From Actinomyces oris (GTDB taxonomy: Bacteria > Actinomycetota > Actinomycetes > Actinomycetales > Actinomycetaceae): a stretch of 64,000 nt of DNA. Made by a program: the position numbers and the translations under genes. Of this stretch, positions 1 through 7,300 are shown one piece after another. Numbering within the stretch: the first letter of the stretch is position 1; each line of letters begins with the position of its first letter. Location: assembly GCF_001553935.1 (NCBI RefSeq), contig NZ_CP014232.1, positions 1,488,001-1,552,000 of the forward strand, written 5' to 3'. Below the pieces are notes generated by a model. The model was given only the letters and a program-made list of their open reading frames with translations, was not told the origin of the DNA and did no database searches.

Positions 1-748
1 TCATCCACTGCTTGCCGGTCACGGTGATCCCCACCAGCGCCGACCCCACTGGAGCACTGGCCGCATCAGCAACCGGATACTCTCTAACCTTAGCGAGCGG
101 ATCCGGACCCACGACGACAGTGAGGACCACCCCGGCAGCGTCATCAGGAGATGGCTCTGCCGTGACTGATGCGCCCAACGCGGACCCCAGCCGCTCCGCG
201 GCTTTGGCCGTCTCAGCGGGAGACATGCTCGGCAGCGAGCGAATAGTGACCTCGAGACCGCGGGGCACACGACGAATCGCCGTGACTTCGGGAACGTAGA
301 GGTCCTCAATGATGTCGTCGCCGACCAGCGCATGATGGCGAACTCGGCGCTCCAGACCGGCAGCAGAGCACGCCGAGATCCAACGCAGCTCCCGCAGATT
401 CCGTAGGACGCGATCGACATCGTCGCGCCTCCAGTACGCGAAGATGGCCGCCCGGCTTGACCACGGCATCTCACTCGGGCGGAGAGTGGTGCGAATGGGC
501 ACACGGTGCCAAGCCAGCCACGACGCAAACGCGCACGCTATGACGATAGCCACCGCGACGAGGGCGAACGACCACCGATTCCGCTCCGCAGCGATGAACC
601 CCCAGACAGAGAGTGCTGTGAGGGTGGTGGTGACTGTGGTTGCTATAGCCACCGTCAGTTGGCGCTCCCACCGGCGGAGCATCGGGCCACGACGACGGAC
701 GCGGCGCCGCCCGGCATCAGGCTGATCAAAATCTGCTGCGGTACGCAT
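1..748 (-). CDS. FtsK/SpoIIIE-like transfer ATPase, N-terminal part (runs off left edge)
   Basis: The reading frame is open from the ATG at 748 to the window edge, about 249 residues. An Arg-rich N-terminus is followed by two hydrophobic segments near residues 31-52 and 57-72. Next comes a soluble region with 'YVPEVTAIRR' and 'SPAETAKAAERLGSALG', which matches the pre-motor region of actinobacterial FtsK-like Tra proteins (usually 'PGQTP..Y..AAE.L'). The Walker motifs would lie to the left and are not seen. The start overlaps the upstream stop as TGATG, so the two genes are translationally coupled. By family knowledge such proteins pump double-stranded plasmid DNA during mycelial or cell-to-cell transfer. 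That it is the element's transfer motor is an inference from this N-terminal part and from its neighbours. Confidence 0.75.
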   Translation of the reverse strand, partial: MRTAADFDQPDAGRRRVRRRGPMLRRWERQLTVAIATTVTTTLTALSVWGFIAAERNRWSFALVAVAIVIACAFASWLAWHRVPIRTTLRPSEMPWSSRAAIFAYWRRDDVDRVLRNLRELRWISACSAAGLERRVRHHALVGDDIIEDLYVPEVTAIRRVPRGLEVTIRSLPSMSPAETAKAAERLGSALGASVTAEPSPDDAAGVVLTVVVGPDPLAKVREYPVADAASAPVGSALVGITVTGKQWM

Positions 749-1185
749 CAGCGACCGCCCTTCCCGCCTGCGGACTCATCTTCGAGGAGCTCAACCTTCG
801 GCTTCGAGGGTGCGGACGTTGCAGGGTTCGGAACCTCTACGAGCCTGTCGCAGGTAATGGCCTGGCGTGTCTCCGCACGATCGCCGAACGATGTCACGGC
901 GTACTGCTTGACCCACACGCGGCCATCCATCCTATAAAAATGGCCGAACTTATAGTTACCTCGCTCGATAACCGAGATCGTGGTGCCAGTGTCAGGTCCA
1001 CCCCAACGACTCGGGCCGACCACGCCGGTCGCGTACGTTGGGTCGCCGCTCTTGGCGAGCTGGGGCGTACCGTCCTGCCGCATGCGTGGCCTGGCATCCT
1101 CCGCGGTCAGATCCTTGCCCATACCAGCAAAAATGACGTCAGAGAACTGGGTCGAGTCGTACTCAACGTCAGACAGGTCAAGCAT
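748..1185 (-). CDS. Small element protein of unknown function, coupled to tra
   Basis: This is a 145-residue protein. The start at 1185 is chosen because GAGGAG lies six bases upstream; a longer reading from 1308 has no such site. The protein is soluble and polar, starts 'MLDLSDVEYDS', and has a central part 'ISVIERGNYKFGHFYRMDG' followed by 'VWVKQYAVTSFGDRAE', which looks like a small beta-rich fold. The C-terminus is Lys/Pro/Glu-rich. The stop overlaps the start of the FtsK-like gene (TGATG), so it is probably made together with the transfer motor and may work with it. I do not recognise the family. Similar small genes sit just ahead of tra in other actinomycete integrative elements. Confidence 0.65.
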   Translation of the reverse strand: MLDLSDVEYDSTQFSDVIFAGMGKDLTAEDARPRMRQDGTPQLAKSGDPTYATGVVGPSRWGGPDTGTTISVIERGNYKFGHFYRMDGRVWVKQYAVTSFGDRAETRQAITCDRLVEVPNPATSAPSKPKVELLEDESAGGKGGR

Positions 1186-1612
1186 GATGAGCTCCTCAAT
1201 GTACCGAAACCGATACAACAGATGTTCGCTTCGGTGCACACGATAACCCCCGTCTCGGTAGGCGTCAACCTCGGCGTGAATACTGGTAGATCGGAGAAAA
1301 ATAGACACATATAAACTGGAGCTACGTGCCGTCCTGTGAGCATGTTCTGCTGACCATCTATGATCATAACCGGTACGGTAAGTGTCGCGTCAGCCGCACC
1401 AAAGGCCTTGTGCTGCCTCAAATCCTGAGTGTCGTTCTCACACATGAAAACTTCCGACGGGCGGCGATGCTGAGCTGCACCGAAGCTGACGGATGTCCCG
1501 CAATGGCACTACGAAGTGGCCGTTGAGCGGGGTGGGGTGTCCGCATTCTTTAGGTACATACAAGTCTTATGTGATGCATTGCATAGTTCGCTGGTTCGGT
1601 AGCATCGCGGTC
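1186..1612. other. Divergent intergenic region without a supported gene
   Basis: This 427-base gap separates the leftward tra operon from the rightward HTH gene. It is AT-richer than its surroundings and must hold the promoters for both directions. Open frames exist on the minus strand up to 1445, but none has a ribosome binding site or a recognisable protein. Confidence 0.4.
1579..1612 (+). promoter_or_regulatory. Candidate promoter giving a leaderless HTH mRNA
   Basis: TTGCAT (1579-1584) and TAGCAT (1600-1605) are separated by 15 bases, and the -10-like box ends seven bases before the ATG at 1613. No ribosome binding site precedes the ATG. Transcription would start at or next to the start codon. 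The short spacer keeps confidence low. Confidence 0.35.
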
Positions 1613-1909
1613 ATGGATGACCTGGAGCGCGAGAGGTGTCGAGCCAGCTGTGAAGCGATGGCCGCGGGGGCGATCGCCGCCGCCAGGGCGCTAGCTGATG
1701 GGGAGGCTCGACCTGACCAGCCTGACCGGCAGGTTGTCGAAGCTCTGAAGGCGCTGGCGACTGCTCAGGCCACCCTCACGGAAACGCAGCGAGCACTCAT
1801 CAATGCAGCGCTAGATGCTGGCGTGAGTGTGAGGAGGACGGCGGCGGCTGCTGGGCGACCAGTGGTGACGGTGCAAAAATGGCGGAAAGACGCCAAAGAA
1901 TCGGATTGA
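1613..1909 (+). CDS. Small helix-turn-helix protein of the mobile element
   Basis: This is a 98-residue protein starting 'MDDLERERCRASCEAM'. The first 60 residues are Ala-rich and predicted helical. The last 30 residues, 'AGVSVRRTAAAAGRPVVTVQ', read as a helix-turn-helix of the type found in small plasmid regulators and in the C-terminal DNA-binding segments of resolvase-like proteins. It is transcribed away from the tra genes and towards rep and ends at a strong hairpin at 1936. The start at 1613 is preferred to a longer frame from 1493 because of the nearby promoter-like sequence and the clean N-terminus. A role in repressing element transfer or copy number is inferred from position only. 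Confidence 0.6.
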   Translation: MDDLERERCRASCEAMAAGAIAAARALADGEARPDQPDRQVVEALKALATAQATLTETQRALINAALDAGVSVRRTAAAAGRPVVTVQKWRKDAKESD

Positions 1910-1935
1910 CCGTAACTTCTCTCTACAGGATCAAG

Positions 1936-1956
1936 GGGGCCGCCTTCGGCGGCCCC
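1936..1956 (+). terminator. Terminator hairpin after the HTH gene
   Basis: A perfect 9-bp GC stem (1936-1944 with 1948-1956) closes a TTC loop 26 bases after the stop at 1909. There is no T-run, which is usual in high-GC actinobacteria. Confidence 0.6.
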
Positions 1957-1994
1957 GGTTGGCGGCGCGCTCCTCGCGTCGCGCGCCGCCAACC
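1957..1994. repeat. 14-bp perfect inverted repeat next to the terminator
   Basis: Arms 1957-1970 and 1981-1994 are perfectly complementary around a 10-base loop. It follows the previous hairpin immediately and lies just past the 3' end of the leftward rep operon. It could terminate that operon, or it could be a secondary-structured origin for the rolling-circle replicon. Nothing in the sequence decides between the two. Confidence 0.55.
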
Positions 1995-1996
1995 CA

Positions 1997-2404
1997 CTAA
2001 CGTGCTTGTGCCCTGCATCGCGAAATGCGGGACACGGATCGAAAGAACCGCAACATCACACCGAGAAACGCGGCACGCCACGAGATGCCGCCCCCGTACC
2101 ACATCGGCACCAGCGCAGCGATGATGAGGCACCGCCGCGGGCCGGAGGGCAGGCGGGCCTGATGAAGCGCGCCCGAGCGCACACGCGTGACCAGGACAGA
2201 ATCGCGCAGCAGCCAGTGATAGCGGCGAGACGTCCACCGCCATCCTCAACGACAGTCGGCACCGTCGCGCTGCCGGTCATCCATGGTCGGATGATCCGAC
2301 CCCAACAGTGCGGAAATCACCAGCCAGGAAGCCATCAAGGTACCGCCTACCGGAGCCACCATTCTCTAAGCAACTCTGGTTGCCACCGAGGCCGCAACAG
2401 TCAT
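1997..2404 (-). pseudogene. Small membrane protein gene with two in-frame stops
   Basis: From an ATG at 2404, six bases after the rep stop, one frame reads as a coherent protein of about 135 codons interrupted by a TAG near codon 13 and a TGA near codon 53. The pieces include 'LMASWLVISALLGS', then 'LLRDSVLVTRVRSGALH', then a hydrophobic stretch 'CLIIAALVPMWYGGG' and a basic tail. A small membrane protein directly after rep is common in these elements. The two stops argue for a decayed gene. A shorter protein could still start at the GTG at 2182 and keep the hydrophobic part. Readthrough is possible but there is no evidence for it. Confidence 0.45.
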
Positions 2405-2409
2405 CGCAC

Positions 2410-3849
2410 TCACCCGCCGTCGAGCAAGATGCCTGACCCGGGGTCCGGAGGAGCCCAAGCCAACGCGGTACCAGGATCGCGCTCGATCTCACCGCGGATA
2501 CGTCGCGCGTCCCGCGACCAGGACGTGGCCGATGCGTGCCGCCACACAACACTGTCGCCCAGTACGGAGCCTCGAGCCTGTGAGCAGTAGTCCTGTCTAC
2601 GCCGACGGCAACGCGTGAGACTCAAACGATCAGGGCTCCAGTCCCGTGACGTACTGAAGGCCCTTCCGTGCCAACCGAATGAGCGGTGTCCGCCGCCACG
2701 ACACCGATAGGAGCGCTGCAACTGCGAGTTGTGTGCCTCGCAGCACCGGCGATGACGAGCGCCATCCGCTCCGCCGCCAGGACGACCGCACCGCCAGGCA
2801 TGTGCAGCTTGAGTCATCCGTCGAATGTGACTGCGCCGGGCAATCTCATCAGGTGACGGGGTGCATGGCATCTCCTCGTCATTGCCGTCAGAGCCGGCAG
2901 CAACTACGTCCTTGAGAACGTAATTGATGACCTTCGACATATAGCCCGAGGCTCTATAAGCCTGCTGCTCCGAGCCAATCACGTCGGCGCGGAGCTGAGC
3001 ACCCCATCGCAGAGTCCGGCCCGACGGAGAGGAGGTGGACACGCCTGCGCAAATCCTCTCCAGAGTCGATGCGCGCTGAGAGCCAGGCTCGGACCAGATG
3101 AACCGCCGGTCCGCCCCGGTAACGCCGAGATCGACCTCAGACACCGACAGCGGCAGCGAGATCAAGACATGGAAATGGATCAAACCGCGGCTCTGCCACT
3201 CCGCGACCCGAACATACGACAACCGGGCCGAAGAGGTGCCCGTCACCCGGGCCAGCCAGTCCGACAGCGCGTCCGTGGTGCGCGTGAAAAGACGTGGAGC
3301 ACATCCGTTGAAGTCGACCGCGCCGCTGTAGTCGTATGAGGCGAGGTCAATAGGGACGCCACGCAAAGGCGAGTCATGACGATGGCGCCGACCGCACTGG
3401 CACAGCGGCGGAGCACCCGAGGCTGGCGACTTCGGCACCCGGTGGACTTCCCCGAAGGAAGGCGCGGTCAGAGTCAACAGCACGAACCTCTCACCGGCAT
3501 CAACCCGAGCCCGAAGACCGCTGTACACGACTGCTCTGACGTCGCCTCTATACAGACGTGCACAAGATGGACACGACAGCACCGAGCGTGACCCGCAACG
3601 GATACTAACGACGCCAGACCGTCCCGATGCCTCGTCGTCGTAGCGCATCGGGACGGGGTGCCGACACGGCAGGCGTGCAAGCAAAGCCTCGTCCTGCGCG
3701 GCGAGGTCAGTATCACCCTCTAGCCTCGCTCTAACCATCTCCGCCAGCACCGGGCCAGCCAGACGATCAGCCTCCGAGAGATCCCCGGCCACCAGTGCCC
3801 GAAGAAGGTTCATATGCGCTTCCGAACCGGTCGCTGACACAGACGTCAT
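2410..3849 (-). CDS. Rolling-circle replication initiator (HUH, RepSA-like)
   Basis: This is a 479-residue initiator that would nick the element at its origin to start rolling-circle replication of the excised circle. An N-terminal zinc-binding region has 'CGSRSVLSCPSCARLYRGD' (near residues 84-102). The HUH metal motif is 'GLIHFHVLI' (about 223-231). The catalytic tyrosine region is 'GYMSKVINYVLK' (about 301-312). The C-terminal signature 'FGWHGRAFSTSRDWS' is typical of this family, so the frame is continuous and shows no frameshift. The ATG at 3849 has only a distant AGGAG; an ATG at 3813 has GGAA closer and may be the real start. The gene begins 15 bases from the tRNA fragment, so its promoter must lie within or beyond the attachment site. 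Confidence 0.85.
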   Translation of the reverse strand: MTSVSATGSEAHMNLLRALVAGDLSEADRLAGPVLAEMVRARLEGDTDLAAQDEALLARLPCRHPVPMRYDDEASGRSGVVSIRCGSRSVLSCPSCARLYRGDVRAVVYSGLRARVDAGERFVLLTLTAPSFGEVHRVPKSPASGAPPLCQCGRRHRHDSPLRGVPIDLASYDYSGAVDFNGCAPRLFTRTTDALSDWLARVTGTSSARLSYVRVAEWQSRGLIHFHVLISLPLSVSEVDLGVTGADRRFIWSEPGSQRASTLERICAGVSTSSPSGRTLRWGAQLRADVIGSEQQAYRASGYMSKVINYVLKDVVAAGSDGNDEEMPCTPSPDEIARRSHIRRMTQAAHAWRCGRPGGGADGARHRRCCEAHNSQLQRSYRCRGGGHRSFGWHGRAFSTSRDWSPDRLSLTRCRRRRQDYCSQARGSVLGDSVVWRHASATSWSRDARRIRGEIERDPGTALAWAPPDPGSGILLDGG

Positions 3850-3865
3850 GTAAACTGCGCCCGAA

Positions 3866-3907
3866 CTCCTAAAGCGGGTGTCGTTGGTTCGAATCCAATC
3901 GAGGGCA
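3866..3907 (+). other. attR: 3' fragment of tRNA-Arg(CCT)
   Basis: The bases match tRNA positions 32-73. They comprise the anticodon loop CTCCTAA with anticodon CCT, the 3' anticodon stem AGCGG, variable loop GTGTC, T-stem/loop GTTGG-TTCGAAT-CCAAT, the 3' acceptor strand CGAGGGC and discriminator A at 3907. The 5' half (acceptor, D-arm, 5' anticodon stem) is absent; unrelated sequence precedes it. This is the footprint left when an element integrates into the 3' end of a tRNA gene and restores the complete tRNA at its other end. The strand tells that the complete tRNA lies to the left, reading rightward. Confidence 0.85.
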
Positions 3908-4092
3908 CTGACACCACCGGGTCAGTTCGGCAAGCCTCGCTGCCGGGCCGGCTCGATGAGTTCCACCAGGGCTCGTCTGGATGAGGGCGCAGACGCACTG
4001 CGCTGCGGCCGATGCCGGTCGGCCCATATCGCCGCCGGCCCATGGGGCGTGCCACGCCGCGGTGCGTCTCCACGCCCAAGGGTCGATCGGCC

Positions 4093-4106
4093 TATATCTT
4101 GAGCGT
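4093..4106 (+). promoter_or_regulatory. -10 box close to the ATG at 4107
   Basis: TATATC at 4093-4098 ends eight bases before the ATG at 4107, and no ribosome binding site intervenes. The mRNA would be leaderless or nearly so. No clear -35 box is visible. Confidence 0.4.
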
Positions 4107-4328
4107 ATGACGCCTTCGTTCTTCTCCTTCGGCCGCAAACGGCGCGATGCTGCCCTGCGGGAGGAAGAACACAAGGGAGCCCGATCCTCGGCCGGCTCGG
4201 ATCAAACCGCGAGCCGACGGCGTTTCGCCGCGGATCTGGGGGCTGTGGCCGCGGCGCCGCGTCAGCCTGAGTCCGCCCCCGCGCCGGCACCCCCCGCCCC
4301 GCGCGCCCTGCCCCGGCACCCCCGCTGA
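4107..4328 (+). pseudogene. 5' fragment of the large helicase-like gene, separated by a frameshift
   Basis: The frame gives 73 residues starting 'MTPSFFSFGRKRRDAALREE' and ending in a Pro/Ala-rich stretch at a TGA at 4326. Family members begin with a similar basic segment and linker. Adding one C to the C6 run at 4290-4295 would join this frame to the one that continues 'PLSAADVERRERIDTALSTW' and on into the downstream protein. I therefore read it as the true N-terminus of the gene at 4394-8419, split by a one-base contraction, assembly error or phase-variable tract. Confidence 0.55.
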
Positions 4329-4393
4329 GCGCGGCGGACGTCGAGCGGCGCGAGCGCATTGACACGGCCCTGTCCACCTGGCGCAGCCAGCTC

Positions 4394-7300
4394 GTGGACC
4401 TGGGGGGCGTCGCCAGCCTGGACGACATCACCCTGCTCGACGGCGTCGTCGACCTCACCGCAGCACACCCCTCCGGCCTGGCTCAGCTCTACGCAGGCCG
4501 CCCCACCAACCTGTCCAGCATCGTGCGCGAGCGCAACGCCCTGGGTGAGGCCCGCCAGTCCCTGCGCGAGGTCTCGGCGCGCACTGACGTCCTGGCCCGC
4601 CAGTTCGGCGTCGCCCCGGTCTACCTGGCCATTGGGGTGGCCACCTGGAACGAGACGGTCCCCGAGGACGGTGAGGACGACGGCAGCATCCACCTGGCCG
4701 ACGGCGCCTCACCGGAGGCGGACCTGACCGCCCAGATCCCGCACGTCGAGCGCATCGCTGCCGAGCACGCCGCCCGCAACGCCCTGGCCGCCGCTGGCCT
4801 GACCGTCCCCGAGGCCCCCTCGGCCCCGCGCGTGCGCACGGTTAACGCCCCGGTCCTGCTGCGCCCCGTGCGCCTGACCACCGCCACCGCGGACGCCACC
4901 CTCACCCTGGACCCCACCATCGAGGTCAACCCGGTCCTCACCCGCGCCCTGCGCCGCTACCAGTGCACCACCGACATCGGGGACATCGCCCGCGCCGCCC
5001 TGTCTTCGGCGGGCTTCACACCGCGCGCGGCCCTGGCCCGCATCGGCGCCCTGGGCCGGCAGTTCCTGCCCGGCTTCGAGATCCACGAACGGCTCGTCGT
5101 CGGCGCCTTCGTCCACCCCGGTCAGGCCCTGGTGGAGGACTTCGACGCCGTCCTGGAGCGCTCACGCACCTCCGCCCTGGTCGCTGCCATCGCCGGGGAC
5201 GAGGGCGCCCGCGAGGCCCTCAGCGTCGAGCTGCCCCCCGCTGTCCCCACCGATCGCGTCCCCGGCGCCGAGCGCGGCGTGGGTGATCTGGAGCCCGCCC
5301 AGCTCGACGTCATCGAGGCGGTGGGCACCGGGGCGAGCTTCCTCATCGACGCGCCCCCCGGCTCCGACGTCGCCGGCACCCTGGCCGCCGTCTTCGCCGA
5401 CGCCGCCGCCTCCGGACGCACCGTGCTGCACGTGCCCGCCACCAGCGCCGACGGGCACGCCGTTGCGGCCGCCCTGCGCGAGGAGGGTCTGGGATCCATG
5501 GTCCTGGACCTCACCGAGGACGCCGCCTGGCGCCAGCACGCCTCCGAGGGCATCCGCGAGAGTCTGGGCGTCCAGCCGCCCCAGCTCGACGTCGCCGGGA
5601 TCATCTCCATGCGGGACCGTCTCACCTCGGTCCGCTCCCGCCTGGACCGCTACGTGCGCGCCCTGCACCGGCCCCGCGAGCCCTGGTCGGTCTCCGCCTA
5701 CGAGGCGCTGCAGAAGCTCGCCGAGCTCACCAGCCGCCGCGACCGGGCCACCACCCGGGCCCGCATCGACGCCGAGCACCTGGGTCGCCTCGACGAGGAC
5801 GGCCGAGAGCAGGCCCTGACCCTCCTGCGCCGCGGGCACGCCCTGGGGCTGTTCACCCCGGAGGTCTCCTCCAGCGCCTGGAACGGGATCCCGGTGGAGG
5901 ACATGGACGAGGCCACCGACGCTCTCGTCCACCTGCGTGCCCTGGCCAATGACCTGCTGCCCACCATCCAGGAGCACACGGCGGTGGTCGCCCGCACCAC
6001 CGGCCTGAGCCGGGCCCGCAACCTGGGCCAGTGGATCGAGCAGCTTGACATGTTCGACGGCGTGCGCGAGTCCCTGGACGTCTTCCTGCCCGAGGTCTTC
6101 GAGCGCTCCGCCGCCGACATGGTCATCGCCACCGCCTCCAAGCGCTGGCGCGACGAGCGGGGCATCCACATGGACGGCTCGCGGCGCCGGCGCTTCACGC
6201 GCCAGGCCAATGACCTGGTGCGGCCGGGCCGCGTCGTCGATGACCTGCACGCCGAGCTGGTCAAGGTCCAGCGCCGCCGCGAGGTGTGGCGCCGCCACGA
6301 CCCCGACGGCGGCTGGCCCCGCCTGCCCCAGGGCCTGGACGAGATGCGGCGCACCGCCGGCCGAGCCCGCGGCGCCGTGACCGAGGTACAGCCGCTGCTG
6401 GGTCGCGCCCAGGACTCCCCGGTGCTCATGGAGATGCCCCTGGAGGATCTCCTGGAGCTGACCCGCTCCCTGGCCGCCGACGACCTCACCGCCCAGAAGC
6501 TCCCGGAGGTCAACCGCATCCGCACCGAGCTCGAGAGCCTGGGACTGAACGACTTCGTGGCCGACATGGCCGCCCGCGGCGTCGAGGCCGACCAGCTCGA
6601 GCCCGAGCTCACCTACTGCTGGTGGTCCTCCCTGCTGGCGCAGACCCTCGCCGCCGACCCCGACCTCGGTGGTCTCGACGCGCGCGCCCTGTCCCACATG
6701 GCCGTCTCGCTGCGCGAGCTCGACGCCGCCCACACGCGGTCCCTGTCGGGCCCCGTGGCCCAGGCCTGCGCCCGGCGGGTGCGGGCCGCCGTCGAGCAGG
6801 ACAAGGCCGACGCCCGCGCCCTGTATATCGCCCTGGCCCGCGAGGACGGCGTCCCGCTGCGGGAGATCATCGACGCCCACCCCATGGCCCTGCTGGCCCG
6901 GCCGATCTGGATCGTCCCGCCCACACTCGTGCCCCAGATCTTTTCGCCCACCGCGGTGGTGGACCTGGCTGTGTTGGACGCCTCCACGCCCATGCCCGTC
7001 CCGCAGGTGCTGCCCGCCTTCGTGCGCGCCGAGCAGGTGCTCGTCGTCGGCGACTCCCGGCGTGCCACGACCGGCCTGGCCGCAGAGCTCGGCCCGCTCC
7101 TGCCCTCGCGGACTCTGCCGACGGCCCGCAACAGCCTCGACGCCGGTATCGCCTCCTTCCTGGCGGCCAACGGCTACGAGGGGGTCGTCGAGGCCGTGCC
7201 CTCCCCGCCGGGGGACACCTCCCTGACCCTGGAGCTCGTGGACGGGCGGGGCATGCCGGCCCCCGGGCAGACCGCGGTCGAGACAGTGGAGGCCGAGGTC

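Larger units (their letters stand above)
1..3907. mobile_element. Right end of an integrated conjugative element (AICE-like), partial
   Basis: The segment combines an FtsK/SpoIIIE-like transfer ATPase, small accessory genes and a rolling-circle HUH initiator, and it ends in a 3' fragment of tRNA-Arg. That set is the hallmark of actinomycete integrative and conjugative elements, which move as double-stranded DNA with a single FtsK-like translocase. Base composition is visibly lower in GC than the chromosome to the right. No integrase or excisionase gene is in view. Because only the 3' part of the tRNA lies at this end, the rebuilt complete tRNA-Arg(CCT), and probably the integrase, should lie beyond the left edge. 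One accessory gene (1997-2404) carries in-frame stops, so the element may be partly decayed. The left boundary is unknown. Confidence 0.75.

Noticed and set aside
1107..1445. A minus-strand frame upstream of the coupled element genes
   Set aside because: It overlaps the better supported gene starting at 1185, has no ribosome site, and shows no domain.
2410..2780. Suspicion of a frameshift in the C-terminal part of rep
   Set aside because: The sequence becomes Arg/Cys/Gly-rich, but the same frame then gives the family ending 'FGWHGRAFSTSRDWS', so the frame is intact.
3846..4079. A short minus-strand frame with 'SIGFEPTTPALG'
   Set aside because: That peptide is the well-known artefact of translating the complement of a tRNA T-arm; it marks the tRNA fragment, not a gene.
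5162..6880. A 572-codon open frame on the minus strand
   Set aside because: It is the shadow of the large helicase-like gene; low-complexity Gly/Val/Gln composition and no recognisable motif.
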